Shown here in pieces: positions 18,220 to 26,946 of a stretch of 38,490 nucleotides of DNA. Source of the stretch: Thermocrispum municipale DSM 44069 (GTDB lineage Bacteria; Actinomycetota; Actinomycetes; Mycobacteriales; Pseudonocardiaceae); the NCBI RefSeq assembly GCF_000427825.1, contig NZ_KE386593.1, positions 371,624 through 410,113 on the forward strand, read 5' to 3'. The notes under the pieces were generated by a model that was not told the DNA's origin, made no database searches, and worked only from the letters and a program-made list of their open reading frames with translations. Position numbers and translations under genes: made by a program. The first letter of the stretch is position 1. Each line of letters begins with the position of its first letter.

Positions 18220-18246
18220 TGATCACACGCCGGAACAGCGTGATCA
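18220..18246. promoter_or_regulatory. Inverted repeat upstream of first flavohaemoglobin-like gene
   Basis: TGATCAC (18220-18226) and GTGATCA (18240-18246) are 13 bases apart in the 265-base gap between the SDR and globin genes. This is a candidate operator; the regulator is unknown. The rest of the gap holds no gene. Confidence 0.4.
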
Positions 18247-18405
18247 TCTGATTACTCTCGTGGATGCGCCAGTCGGGTCTTTCCGCTGCTAGATGGGAGT
18301 TTTTCGGTACGCCACCGGCTACTGTGCTTGCCAAGGTGGACGCACCTTCCCCGCCGTCTGCGACCGCCTCGCGCCGAGCGCGGTGAGACCCATCCCCGGA
18401 GATTG

Positions 18406-19578
18406 ATGAGCACCGACGATGTGAGCCCTGTGCCGCGGACCGCCGCGCCGCGGGAAGCACCGCCGGCGGTCACCGCGATGGTGCGGCTCATTTCCGACAC
18501 CTGGCGGCAAGCTGCGCCGTACCTGCCGGAGATGTCGAAGACGTTCTACGGCTTGTTGTTCACCTTGGCGCCGGACGTGCGCGAGATGTTCCCGGTCAAC
18601 GTCGAGGTCCGGCGGGGCAAGCTGATGCGCGCCATCGCTCGGGTGGTGCAGATGGTCGACCGGCCGGGCGACCTCGTGCCGTTCCTCACCCAACTCGGCC
18701 GCGACTACCGCAAGTACGACGTGGAGAGCAGGCATTACGAGGCGATCGGCACGGCCATGCTGGCCGCGCTGCGGGAGCAGCTGGGCCCGGCGTGGACGCC
18801 CGAGGTGGAGCGTGCGTGGGCCGAGGGGTACACGATCGTCGCGCGCTCGATGCAGGAAGCCGCGGCGTCCGACCCGAGCCCGGCGCGGCTGTCCGCCACG
18901 GTGACCGATCACCGCAGGCTGAGCTGGGACCTCGCGATGGTGCGGGTGGAGCCGGAAGCGCGGCTGCCCTACCGCGCGGGGCAGTACGTCAGCATCGAGA
19001 TTCCGCAGCGACCCCGGCTGTGGCGCTACTACTCCCCGGCCAACGCGCCACGCCCGGACGGGTCGCTGGAGTTCCACGTGCGGGCGGTCGACGGTGGCTG
19101 GGTGAGCAGGGCGATCGTCAGCCACACACAGCCGGGCGACGTGTGGCAGATCGGCCCCCCGTTGGGCCGGTTGAGCGTGGACCGCGAGTCGGGCCGAGAC
19201 GTGCTGATGATCGCCGGCGGCACCGGGCTGGCTCCGCTACGCGCGTTGCTGGACGAGTTGGCGCGCTGGGGCAAGAACCCGAACGTCACGCTGTTCTTCG
19301 GCGGGCGGACGGTCGACGACTTGTATGTGCTGGACGACCTGCACCGGCTGGCGTCGTCGAATCCGTGGCTGCGCATCGTGCCGGTCGTCGAGCACGGCGA
19401 GGTGGCGGGCGCGGAGAAGGGCACGCTGGCCGAAGCGGTGACCCGCAGGGGTGCGTGGCCGAACCACGACATCCTGGTGTCCGGCTCGCCGCAGATGATC
19501 CGGACCACCGTGTCGCGGATGCTGGTTGCCGGGACGTCGTTGGATCAGATCGCCTACGACCCGTTCACCTTGGACTGA
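18406..19578 (+). CDS. Flavohaemoglobin-like globin-flavoreductase lacking the proximal His
   Basis: A 390-residue fusion of a globin (about residues 22-150), an FAD-binding domain (about 155-250) and an NAD(P)-binding domain (about 260-390). The flavin motif R-x-Y-S is intact as RYYS (207-210), and the nucleotide motif is MIAGGTGLAP. In the globin, distal Tyr B10 is present (Tyr48, TFYGLLF). By alignment to E. coli Hmp, Gln E7 is Arg69, and the proximal haem ligand His F8 is Tyr101 (GRDYRKYDV; codon TAC at 18706-18708). The paralog at 21177 has His at that place. Canonical members oxidise nitric oxide to nitrate; this one may bind haem through Tyr or not at all. The start follows GGAG. Its 3' end overlaps the convergent PPOX gene by 25 bases. 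Confidence 0.88.
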   Translation: MSTDDVSPVPRTAAPREAPPAVTAMVRLISDTWRQAAPYLPEMSKTFYGLLFTLAPDVREMFPVNVEVRRGKLMRAIARVVQMVDRPGDLVPFLTQLGRDYRKYDVESRHYEAIGTAMLAALREQLGPAWTPEVERAWAEGYTIVARSMQEAAASDPSPARLSATVTDHRRLSWDLAMVRVEPEARLPYRAGQYVSIEIPQRPRLWRYYSPANAPRPDGSLEFHVRAVDGGWVSRAIVSHTQPGDVWQIGPPLGRLSVDRESGRDVLMIAGGTGLAPLRALLDELARWGKNPNVTLFFGGRTVDDLYVLDDLHRLASSNPWLRIVPVVEHGEVAGAEKGTLAEAVTRRGAWPNHDILVSGSPQMIRTTVSRMLVAGTSLDQIAYDPFTLD

Positions 19579-20951
19579 CAAGCGGCCACGGGCGACGTGG
19601 TGTTGGCCTGCTTGCCCCGGCGCTCGGCCCGCACGCCGAAGTAGTCGCCACCCTTGCGCTTGACGTCGTCGGTTCCCCAGGCCTGGTCGGCGGCCACCGG
19701 TTGCATCGCGGGGATGTGCTTGCGGCAGTGGATGTAGGCCTCGTCGACCTCGACCAGCACCCAGCGCTCGGCCCGCCTGCCCCGGTTCTGCTCGACCGGA
19801 AGGTTCGGGAACTCGGCGCGCATGGCGTCGTCCTCGACGATCATGGCGCGGCCGTTGATGTGCAGGCCGATGCGATCCCGCACGAAGTCGATCAACAAGA
19901 TCCCGACGTGCGGGTTCTCGCTGATGTTGCCCAGGCTGGCCAGCACGCCGTTGCCGCGGTACTCCGGGTAGGCCACGTGCTTGTCGTCCAGGACCTGGAT
20001 GAAGCCGGGCGGGCCCGCGCGGAATGAGCAGTCCGCTTCGCCGCGGGAATCGGCGGTGGCGATGAACGCCATGTCCATCCGGCGGACGAACTCGATCATC
20101 GTCTCGTTCAGCCGGTCGGTCATCTGGTCGGAGTAGAACCGCTCGGCCCGGTCGCGGGTGTCGTAGGCGAGCTGCAGCAGGTGCTCGCCCGCCGAGCCGG
20201 GGAGGTCCTCGGGCTTGCCGCCGAGAGGGTCCTCCGGCGGCGGGACGTTGGCGAACGCGGGCGGCCGGACGACGGGGAGTTGCTCGGTGGGGACTTCGTC
20301 GGCCGGGGGTTGATGGCGCGGGGGTTGGTCGGGCGGGGAGGCGGCGTCGGGGGCGGGCCGTGGGGTGTCGGCCGAAGTCGGGGTTTCGGCCGAGTCGGCG
20401 TGCGGACCTGCGGTGGCCGGAGCGCTGGTCGGAGCGGAGCGGCGGACACCGTTGGCCGGGGTCGGGGTCCCGGTGGGGGTCGCGTGCGGGGTGCCGTTGG
20501 CGGGGGTCGGGGTGCTGGGCGAGCTCGTGTTGTGGGTGCCGTCGGCGGGGACCGACGTGCTGGGCGAGCTCGTGTTGTGGGTGCCGTCGGCGGGGACCGA
20601 CGTGCTGGGCGAGCTCGCGTCGGGACTGCCGTTGCCGGGGGTCGGAGTGCTGGGCGGGCTTGCGTTGGGACTGCTGTTGGCCGGGGTCGGGGTCCCGTTG
20701 GCGGGGACCGGCGTGCCGTTGACCGCGGCCGGACCGGACTCGGCCTGCTCGGTCGGCGCCGTGGCCCCGGCTGCTTCATCGACCGGCGGACCTGTTCGGC
20801 CACCGGGCGACCCGGGCGGGGTAGGCGCAGACGACGCCTCGCCGGGTGGCTGAGTCTGCCGCTCGCGGGGATTCGGGGTCAGGTCCATCCGCGCCATACG
20901 GGCGAGCCGGAGCGAGTGTTTCACCGTCTGGTCCATGTGGGTCGGGGTCAC
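19554..20951 (-). CDS. PPOX-fold flavoprotein with long Pro/Thr/Ser-rich N-terminal tail
   Basis: The C-terminal half (about residues 255-450) is a pyridoxamine 5'-phosphate oxidase-like split-barrel, a fold that binds FMN or F420: MDMAFIATADSRGEADCSFRAG, VAYPEYRGNGVLASLGNISENPHVGILLIDF, RIGLHINGRA and ERWVLVEVDEAYIHCRKHIP. The first 235 residues are low-complexity and disordered, with repeats of a 15-residue unit (P-A-N/D-G-T...S-S-P-S-T) that include two identical copies. There is no signal peptide or membrane helix. The start is uncertain: GTG 20951, or ATG 20936 five codons later. The gene lies between two flavohaemoglobin paralogs, so a shared redox or nitrosative-stress role is possible (inference). 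Confidence 0.82.
   Translation of the reverse strand: MTPTHMDQTVKHSLRLARMARMDLTPNPRERQTQPPGEASSAPTPPGSPGGRTGPPVDEAAGATAPTEQAESGPAAVNGTPVPANGTPTPANSSPNASPPSTPTPGNGSPDASSPSTSVPADGTHNTSSPSTSVPADGTHNTSSPSTPTPANGTPHATPTGTPTPANGVRRSAPTSAPATAGPHADSAETPTSADTPRPAPDAASPPDQPPRHQPPADEVPTEQLPVVRPPAFANVPPPEDPLGGKPEDLPGSAGEHLLQLAYDTRDRAERFYSDQMTDRLNETMIEFVRRMDMAFIATADSRGEADCSFRAGPPGFIQVLDDKHVAYPEYRGNGVLASLGNISENPHVGILLIDFVRDRIGLHINGRAMIVEDDAMRAEFPNLPVEQNRGRRAERWVLVEVDEAYIHCRKHIPAMQPVAADQAWGTDDVKRKGGDYFGVRAERRGKQANTTSPVAACQSKVNGS
20448..20720 (-). repeat. 45-base tandem repeat inside the PPOX gene
   Basis: Two exact 45-base copies (20521-20565 and 20566-20610) lie in a longer degenerate array encoding Pro/Ala/Asn/Gly/Thr/Ser units. 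Copy number may vary between strains. Confidence 0.8.
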
Positions 20952-20993
20952 AGGTCGGGGGCCCGGCTACTCTGACACGACCGGGCGACGGAT

Positions 20994-21009
20994 CTCACGC
21001 GATCGTGAG
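20994..21009. promoter_or_regulatory. Palindrome in the divergent promoter region
   Basis: CTCACG-CGAT-CGTGAG lies between the PPOX gene and the second flavohaemoglobin gene. A TTGACA -35-like element is at 21034-21039 on the plus strand, without a good -10 match. This is a candidate operator. Confidence 0.4.
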
Positions 21010-21176
21010 GAAATTGCGCCATCTTCCGCAGTGTTGACACTCTCTGTCACGTCGCCTGCACGTGCGGCAGTTGCGCCAGTTGGCCCAAGAAACCCGCAGA
21101 TATTTAGGCCAGAATCGATAATGCAACGACTTCAGCAGGCCCCCGCCCGCCACCCCGTGGAGTGATCCCGTCTTCC

Positions 21177-22355
21177 ATGACTGCTAACGCTGTGCTCAAC
21201 GAGTCCGCCTACCCGCCGGAGCAACATCTGGTCGACCCCGCGGGCGAACGCTTGGTCAAGATCATCAAATCCAGCTTCGCTCCGGTCGAACGCAAGGCCG
21301 ACGAGATGGCGCAGCACTTCTACGCCGTGCTGTTCTCCGTCGCTCCGGATACCAGGGATCTGTTCCCGGTCAACATGCAGACCCAGCGCAGCAGGCTGTT
21401 CCGCGCGCTGGTGCACCTGGTGCAGATGGTCGACCGACCGCAAGAGCTGACACCGTTTCTGCGTCAGCTCGGCAAGGATCACCGCAAGTTCGGCGTACGT
21501 GACGAGCACTTCGACGCCCTCGGCGTGGCCCTGCGTGCCGCGGTGCGCAAGTTCACCACCGTCGAGTGGACCGACGAGGTCGACCAGGCCTGGGTGCAGG
21601 CCTACGAGATCATGGCCCGCACCATGCAGGAAGGCGCCGCGGACGACGACGCGCCCGCTTGGTGGGCCGGTCACGTGGTCGACCACGAGCGGATCGACTG
21701 GGACACCGCGATCATCCGGGTCCAGCCGGAGCCGCAGATGCAGTACGTCCCCGGCCAGTACGTCAGCATCGAGTCGCCGCACCGGCCGCGCTTGTGGCGG
21801 TACCTCTCCCCGGCGAACGCGCCGCGCGAGGACGGGCTGGTGGAGTTCCACGTGCGCGTCGTCCCGGACGGCTGGGTGAGCCGCGCGCTGGTCCGGCGGA
21901 CCGCCCCCGGTGAGGTGTGGCGCCTCGGCGCGCCGATGGGCAACCTCTGGGTCAACCGCAACGCGCAGCGCGACATCGTCATGATCGCCGGCGGCACCGG
22001 GGTGGCCCCGATGTGCTCGGTGATCGACGACCTCGCGCAGCGTGACCGCCAACCGTCCGTGACGCTGTTCTTCGGCGGCCGCAACGCCGACTCGCTCTAC
22101 TTCTTGCCGCGATTACGGCAATGGGAGGCCGACCACCCGTGGCTGACGGTCGTCCCGGTCACCGAGGACGGCAGTGTCGAGGGCGGCAAGACGGGCACGC
22201 TCGCCGAAATCGTCCCCGCCTACGGCGGTGCTTGGCACAACCACGACGTGCTGGTCGCGGGTTCGCCGGGAATGATCCGGGCGACGGTGTCGCGCATGCT
22301 GGTCGCCGGAACCGCCTACGACCAGATCTCCTACGACTCGTTCACCACCGAGTAG
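21177..22355 (+). CDS. Flavohaemoglobin-like globin-flavoreductase with conserved haem site
   Basis: A 392-residue globin/FAD/NAD(P) fusion closely similar in layout to the one at 18406. The globin has all three key residues by alignment to Hmp: Tyr49 (B10, HFYAVLF), Gln70 (E7, MQTQRSRLF) and proximal His102 (F8, GKDHRKFGV). In the flavin domain the usual R-x-Y-S reads RYLS (208-211), so the Tyr next to the isoalloxazine ring is Leu. The nucleotide motif is MIAGGTGVAP. A nitric oxide dioxygenase or NAD(P)H-driven haem reductase role is expected from the family. The ATG at 21177 was chosen for its fit to the paralog's length; a GTG at 21162 is possible. Confidence 0.9.
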   Translation: MTANAVLNESAYPPEQHLVDPAGERLVKIIKSSFAPVERKADEMAQHFYAVLFSVAPDTRDLFPVNMQTQRSRLFRALVHLVQMVDRPQELTPFLRQLGKDHRKFGVRDEHFDALGVALRAAVRKFTTVEWTDEVDQAWVQAYEIMARTMQEGAADDDAPAWWAGHVVDHERIDWDTAIIRVQPEPQMQYVPGQYVSIESPHRPRLWRYLSPANAPREDGLVEFHVRVVPDGWVSRALVRRTAPGEVWRLGAPMGNLWVNRNAQRDIVMIAGGTGVAPMCSVIDDLAQRDRQPSVTLFFGGRNADSLYFLPRLRQWEADHPWLTVVPVTEDGSVEGGKTGTLAEIVPAYGGAWHNHDVLVAGSPGMIRATVSRMLVAGTAYDQISYDSFTTE

Positions 22356-22396
22356 ACATCAGGTGAGCTGAGAGCGGCGTAGGCGAACGTGGAGGA

Positions 22397-22427
22397 ACGT
22401 TCAGCCTCCCACTGAGAAGCTGAACGT
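22397..22427 (+). terminator. Stem-loop after the second flavohaemoglobin gene
   Basis: ACGTTCAGC and GCTGAACGT form a perfect 9-bp stem around a 13-base loop, 42 bases past the stop codon. Confidence 0.6.
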
Positions 22428-22534
22428 CGCTGGTCGTGTCGGGCTACTGCGGCCCGCGCACAGCGTCGCAGCGGGGCACCCGCCGCTCAAAGGATTCGAG
22501 CCACGGCGAATCCAGCCGGCCCACGACAGCGCAG

Positions 22535-22563
22535 AGGCGCCGGAACAGTACGTCCCGGCGCCT
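22535..22563 (-). terminator. Terminator of the dnaK operon
   Basis: AGGCGCCGG and CCGGCGCCT pair across an 11-base loop, 15 bases beyond the hspR stop codon on the minus strand. Confidence 0.75.
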
Positions 22564-22577
22564 GTGTGCGCAGAATG

Positions 22578-22988
22578 TCAGCGCCTCCGATGCCGAGGCT
22601 TCCAGATGACCAGTGCGGTCTCCTGGCGCATCGGCACCAGCTCCCTGCGGTAGCTCGCGTGCACCGCGGCCGCAGCCTGCTCGGCCGCCGCGTACGCCTG
22701 GGACAGCTCCTCGGTCAACGCCTTGACCTGGGCCTTCAGCTCGTCGATCTGGCCTTCCAGCTCGATGATCCGCTTGATGCCTGCGAGGTTGACGCCTTCT
22801 TCCTGGGACAGCCGCTGCACCTCGCGCAGCAACTCGATGTCCCGCGCGGAATACCGCCTGCCGCCGCCCGGAGTGCGCATCGGCGACACCAAGCCCTGCC
22901 GGTCGTACGCCCGCAACGTCTGCGCGTGCAGGCCGGCCAGCTCGGCTGCCACCGAGATCACGTACGTCTTCTCCTCACGCCCGCTCAT
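22578..22988 (-). CDS. hspR: Heat-shock repressor HspR (MerR family)
   Basis: A 136-residue MerR-type repressor, last gene of dnaK-grpE-dnaJ-hspR. The winged helix-turn-helix lies at about residues 8-75: YVISVAAELAGLHAQTLRAYDRQGLVSPMRTPGGGRRYS, then DIELLREVQRLSQEEGVNLAGIKRI, followed by a coiled coil (about 80-115) and a basic C-terminal tail. The family represses chaperone operons through HAIR boxes with DnaK as co-repressor, so free DnaK closes the feedback loop. Two HAIR boxes are in this window, before dnaK and before clpB. The ATG overlaps the dnaJ stop (ATGA). Confidence 0.96.
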   Translation of the reverse strand: MSGREEKTYVISVAAELAGLHAQTLRAYDRQGLVSPMRTPGGGRRYSARDIELLREVQRLSQEEGVNLAGIKRIIELEGQIDELKAQVKALTEELSQAYAAAEQAAAAVHASYRRELVPMRQETALVIWKPRHRRR

Positions 22989-24151
22989 GCTCGCTCCCGC
23001 AGCAACCTGGTGATCTCCGGACGCGGATCGTGCTTCGCGACCGCTTCGGCGTACTCCTCGAGCGCCTTCTTCGCCTTGCCGTTCAACGACGATGGCACGG
23101 CGACCTGCAGCGTCACCAGCAAGTCACCCGTCTGGCCGGATCGCTTGGTGATGCCCTTGCCGCGCACCCGCAGCACGCGACCGCTGTTGGTGCCCGGCGG
23201 CACCTTCACCGACACCTTGCCGTCCAGGGTCGGCACCGTGATGGTGGTGCCGAGGGCGAGCTCGGCGAAGTCCACCGGGACCGTGATGGTGAGGTTGTTG
23301 CCCGACCGGCCGAAGACCGGGTGCGGGGTGACGTGCACCTTCACGTACAGATCGCCCGCGGGTGCGCCACCGCGGCCCGGCTCGCCCTGCCCGGCCAGCC
23401 GGATGCGTTGCTCGTTGTCCACCCCCGGTGGGATGCGCACGGTCAGCGTGCGCGTCCGGGTGCTGACGCCTTCGCCTGCGCATTCCGGGCACGGGGTGTC
23501 GATGATCGCGCCCCGGCCACGGCAGTCCCGGCACGGTTCGGAGAACGCGAACGCGCCCTGGCTGGTGTTGATCAGGCCGGCGCCGCCACACGTCGGGCAC
23601 ATGCGCGGGTGGGTGCCGGGCGCGGCGCCCGTGCCTGCGCACGTGCCACACTTCGCCGGGGCGGACAGCCGCAACGGCACCGTCGCGCCGCGGACCGCTT
23701 CGACGAAATCGATGCGGATCTCCGTCTCCACGTCCGCCCCCCGCTGCGAGGCGGTCGCCGTGGACGGACCGCGCCGGTTGAACAGGTTGCCGAGCATGTC
23801 CCCGAGCCCGCCGAGGCCACTGCTGCCTCCGGCCCTGGCGGCGCCGAACAGGTCGCCGAAGTCGAAGCCGCCCGCTCCGCCGCCGGGGAAGTTGAAGCTG
23901 CCTCCGCCGCCGGAGCCGAACAGCGCCCGAGCCTCGTCGTACTCCTTGCGCTTCTTCGGGTCCGACAGCACGCCGTAGGCCTCGGAGACGGCCTTGAACC
24001 GCTGCTCGGCCTTGGCGTCACCGGGGTTGGCGTCGGGGTGGTACTCCCGCGCCAACTTGCGGTACGCGCGTTTGATCTCTTCTTGCGATGCGTCGGAGGA
24101 GACGCCCAGTTCGCGGTAGAAGTCCTTACCGATCCACTCCCGTGCACTCAC
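22985..24151 (-). CDS. dnaJ: Co-chaperone DnaJ
   Basis: A 388-residue type I J-protein that delivers substrates to DnaK and stimulates its ATPase. Order: J domain (about 8-75, HPD at 38-40), a Gly/Phe-rich linker (GSGGGGSFNFPGGGAGGFDF), a zinc domain with four CxxCxGxG-type motifs (CGTCAGTG, CPTCGGAG, CRDCRGRG, CPECAGEG) and the C-terminal substrate domains. The GTG start follows a strong GGAGGGG site 28 bases after grpE. The stop overlaps the hspR start, so both are co-translated. Members linked to hspR are usually called DnaJ1 in actinobacteria. Confidence 0.96.
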   Translation of the reverse strand: MSAREWIGKDFYRELGVSSDASQEEIKRAYRKLAREYHPDANPGDAKAEQRFKAVSEAYGVLSDPKKRKEYDEARALFGSGGGGSFNFPGGGAGGFDFGDLFGAARAGGSSGLGGLGDMLGNLFNRRGPSTATASQRGADVETEIRIDFVEAVRGATVPLRLSAPAKCGTCAGTGAAPGTHPRMCPTCGGAGLINTSQGAFAFSEPCRDCRGRGAIIDTPCPECAGEGVSTRTRTLTVRIPPGVDNEQRIRLAGQGEPGRGGAPAGDLYVKVHVTPHPVFGRSGNNLTITVPVDFAELALGTTITVPTLDGKVSVKVPPGTNSGRVLRVRGKGITKRSGQTGDLLVTLQVAVPSSLNGKAKKALEEYAEAVAKHDPRPEITRLLRERA

Positions 24152-24179
24152 CGGACGTCCCCTCCTTCCGCTCGTGTTG

Positions 24180-24884
24180 TCAGTTCTCCGTCGATGGTGG
24201 TTGTTCCGTCTGCTCGCCGCCGGCCTCCGGCTGCGCGGCGGATGGTTCCTCCTGCGGCGCCGGTTCGTGGTCGGTCACCGCGACCATGGCGTGCCGGAGC
24301 ACCCGGTCGCCGAACCGGTAGCCGCGCCGCAGCACCGTCGTCACCGTCGGCTCCGTGACGTCCGGCGACGTCGAGTGCTGCACCGCTTCGTGGACCATCG
24401 GGTCGAACGTGTCGCCCTCGCTGCCGAACGACTCCAGGCCGACGCTCTGCAGCGTGCCGTGCAGCTTGTCGGCGACCGCCTTGAACGGACCGGTGAGGTC
24501 GCCGTGCGCCTCGGCCCGCTCCAGGTCGTCCAACAGCGGCAGCAGCTCGTTCAACACCGAGGCCTTGGCCGCGGCGACCACCGCGGCCCGGTCCCGCTCG
24601 ACCCGCTTGCGGTAATTGGCGAAGTCGGCCGTGACCCGCTGCAGGTCGGCGGTGCGCTCCTCCAGCTGCTTCTGCAGATCGGCAGCGCCGCCGCCCTCGT
24701 CCGCCGGAGCGGAGGCCGGTGCGGAGCCTTCCGGCCGGCCGGCCTGCTGGTTCTGTTCACCAGCGGGCCGGGCCTCTTCGGCGGCTTCCCGCCGGACCTC
24801 GCCGGTTTCCGGGTCGATCTTGCGACGATCACGCACTATTACCCGTGGCTCCTCACCGTTGCCGTCGTTGTGCAGTTCGGTCAC
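24180..24884 (-). CDS. grpE: Nucleotide exchange factor GrpE
   Basis: A 234-residue GrpE that releases ADP from DnaK. The N-terminal 65 residues are charged and disordered ([22 protein letters not shown]), then a long dimerising helix ([29 protein letters not shown]) and the beta-wing domain with the family signature [10 protein letters not shown] and [20 protein letters not shown]. An acidic, Pro/Glu-rich tail follows, as in other actinobacterial GrpE proteins. The GTG start overlaps the dnaK stop (GTGA), so translation is coupled. Confidence 0.96.
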   Translation of the reverse strand: MTELHNDGNGEEPRVIVRDRRKIDPETGEVRREAAEEARPAGEQNQQAGRPEGSAPASAPADEGGGAADLQKQLEERTADLQRVTADFANYRKRVERDRAAVVAAAKASVLNELLPLLDDLERAEAHGDLTGPFKAVADKLHGTLQSVGLESFGSEGDTFDPMVHEAVQHSTSPDVTEPTVTTVLRRGYRFGDRVLRHAMVAVTDHEPAPQEEPSAAQPEAGGEQTEQPPSTEN

Positions 24885-26755
24885 TTCTTCTCGTCCTCGT
24901 CGACGATCTCGGCGTCCACCACGTTGTCGTCACCGGCGTTCGCGGAGCCGGACGCGCCGGCACCGTCACCGGCCGCACCGGCACCCGCGGCGCCCGCAGC
25001 GGCCTGGGCGGCGTCAGTGTTGGCGTACAACGCCGTGCCCATCGCCTGCGACTCCTGGGACAGCTTCTCCATGGCCGTGCGGATGGCCGAGACGTCGCTG
25101 CCCTTGAGCGCCTCGTTGACCTCCTTGATGGCGTCGTTGACCTTGGTCTTGACGTCGTCCGGGAGCTTGTCCTCGTTCTCCTTGACGAACTTCTCGGTCT
25201 GGTACACCAGCGACTCGGCCTGGTTGCGGGTCTCGGCCTCCTCGCGCCGCCTGCGGTCTTCCTCCGCGTGCGCCTCGGCGTCCTTGATCATCCGGTCGAT
25301 GTCCTCCTTCGGCAGGGCGGACCCACCGGTGATGGTCATCGACTGCTCCTTGTTGGTGCCCAGGTCCTTCGCCGTGACGTGCACGATGCCGTTGGCGTCG
25401 ATGTCGAACGTGACCTCGATCTGCGGCACGCCACGCGGAGCGGGCGGGATGCCGGTCAGCTCGAACATGCCGAGCTTCTTGTTGTGCGCGGCGATCTCAC
25501 GCTCACCCTGGAACACCTGGATCTGCACCGACGGCTGGTTGTCCTCGGCCGTGGAGAAGATCTCCGAGCGCTTGGTCGGGATCGTGGTGTTGCGCTCGAT
25601 GAGCTTGGTGAACACGCCGCCCTTGGTCTCGATGCCCAGCGACAGCGGGGTGACGTCCAGCAGCAGGACGTCCTTCACCTCGCCCTTGAGCACACCGGCC
25701 TGCAGCGCCGCACCGACCGCGACGACCTCGTCCGGGTTCACGCCCTTGTTCGGCTCCTTGCCGCCGGTCAGCTCCTTGACCAGGTCGGCGACCGCAGGCA
25801 TACGGGTGGAACCACCGACCAGCACGACGTGGTCGATGTCGCCGACCGAGATGCCCGCGTCCCGCAGCACGTTGTTGAACGGCTGGCGGGTGCGCTCCAG
25901 CAGGTCCGCGGTGATCTTCTGGAACTCGGCGCGGGACAGCGTCTCGTCCAGGAACAGCGGGTTCTTGTCCGCGTCCACGGTGATGTAGGGCAGGTTGATG
26001 TTGGCCGTGGACGAGCTGGACAGCTCGATCTTGGCCTTCTCCGCGGCTTCCCTGATGCGCTGCAGGGCCATCCGGTCCTTGGTCAGGTCGATGCCGTGCG
26101 AGGCCTTGAACTTGTCCACCAGCCAGTCGACGATCCGCTGGTCCCAGTCGTCACCACCCAGGTGGTTGTCACCGGAGGTGGCGCGCACCTCGACCACGCC
26201 GTCGCCCAGCTCCAGCAGCGAGACGTCGAACGTACCGCCACCGAGGTCGAAGACCAGGATGGTCTGTTCCTTCTCGCCCTTGTCCAGGCCGTAGGCCAGC
26301 GCGGCCGACGTCGGCTCGTTGATGATGCGCAGGACGTTCAGCCCGGCGATCTGGCCCGCCTCCTTGGTGGCCTGCCGCTGGGCGTCGGAGAAGTACGCGG
26401 GCACAGTGATGACCGCGTCGGTGACGTCCTCGCCCAGGTAGGCCTCGGCGTCCCGCTTCAGCTTCATCAGCACGCGGGCGGAGATCTCCTGCGGCGTGTA
26501 CGCCTTGCCGTCGATCTCCTTCTTCCAGTCCTCGCCCATGTGCCGCTTGACCGACCGGATCGTGCGGTCGACGTTGGTGACCGCCTGGTTCTTGGCCGGC
26601 TGACCGGTGAGCACTTCGCCGTTCTTGGCGAACGCGACGATGGACGGGGTGGTGCGGGAACCTTCGGAGTTGGCGATGACCGTCGGCTCGCCACCCTCCA
26701 GGACAGCGACGACCGAGTTGGTCGTGCCGAGGTCGATGCCGACCGCTCGCGCCAT
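24881..26755 (-). CDS. dnaK: Chaperone DnaK (Hsp70)
   Basis: A complete 624-residue Hsp70. The ATPase domain begins with [19 protein letters not shown], followed by [17 protein letters not shown], the phosphate-2 segment [20 protein letters not shown] and the adenosine motif [13 protein letters not shown]. The linker [15 protein letters not shown] leads into the substrate domain, and the lid ends in the acidic tail [11 protein letters not shown]. First gene of the operon, with an AGGAGG ribosome binding site. A HAIR box lies 109-129 bases upstream, so HspR repression is expected; DnaK is itself the HspR co-repressor in known systems. Confidence 0.97.
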   Translation of the reverse strand: MARAVGIDLGTTNSVVAVLEGGEPTVIANSEGSRTTPSIVAFAKNGEVLTGQPAKNQAVTNVDRTIRSVKRHMGEDWKKEIDGKAYTPQEISARVLMKLKRDAEAYLGEDVTDAVITVPAYFSDAQRQATKEAGQIAGLNVLRIINEPTSAALAYGLDKGEKEQTILVFDLGGGTFDVSLLELGDGVVEVRATSGDNHLGGDDWDQRIVDWLVDKFKASHGIDLTKDRMALQRIREAAEKAKIELSSSSTANINLPYITVDADKNPLFLDETLSRAEFQKITADLLERTRQPFNNVLRDAGISVGDIDHVVLVGGSTRMPAVADLVKELTGGKEPNKGVNPDEVVAVGAALQAGVLKGEVKDVLLLDVTPLSLGIETKGGVFTKLIERNTTIPTKRSEIFSTAEDNQPSVQIQVFQGEREIAAHNKKLGMFELTGIPPAPRGVPQIEVTFDIDANGIVHVTAKDLGTNKEQSMTITGGSALPKEDIDRMIKDAEAHAEEDRRRREEAETRNQAESLVYQTEKFVKENEDKLPDDVKTKVNDAIKEVNEALKGSDVSAIRTAMEKLSQESQAMGTALYANTDAAQAAAGAAGAGAAGDGAGASGSANAGDDNVVDAEIVDEDEKK

Positions 26756-26863
26756 GGGGTGTTCCTCCTGTGTGTCGTTCGTGGGTCTGTGGGGGTGTGA
26801 CTTTCACCCTGAGCCCGACCGGCTCAAGTTTTCCGCGCCGCCGGTTTGTCGGCTCGGCGCAGA

Positions 26864-26884
26864 CTTGAGTCTGCCACACTCAAC
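26864..26884. promoter_or_regulatory. HAIR box (HspR operator) of the dnaK operon
   Basis: CTTGAGT-N7-ACTCAAC matches the HspR-associated inverted repeat with one changed base in the distal arm. A single extra half-site, CTCAAG, lies at 26823-26828 nearer the gene. Confidence 0.88.
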
Positions 26885-26946
26885 CTTGCCGCCCGGACAA
26901 CGAGTGGGACGTGCCGTGTGTTCCCGGCCCGGGCAGGCGATGTGAC

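Noticed and set aside
20994-21009. CRP/FNR-type site between the PPOX and globin genes
   Set aside because: The palindrome reads CTCAC...GTGAG, the opposite orientation to the GTGA...TCAC of CRP-type sites, so only an unspecified operator is listed.
24719-26800. A 693-residue plus-strand frame opposite dnaK
   Set aside because: Same reason: dnaK and grpE are unambiguous on the minus strand.
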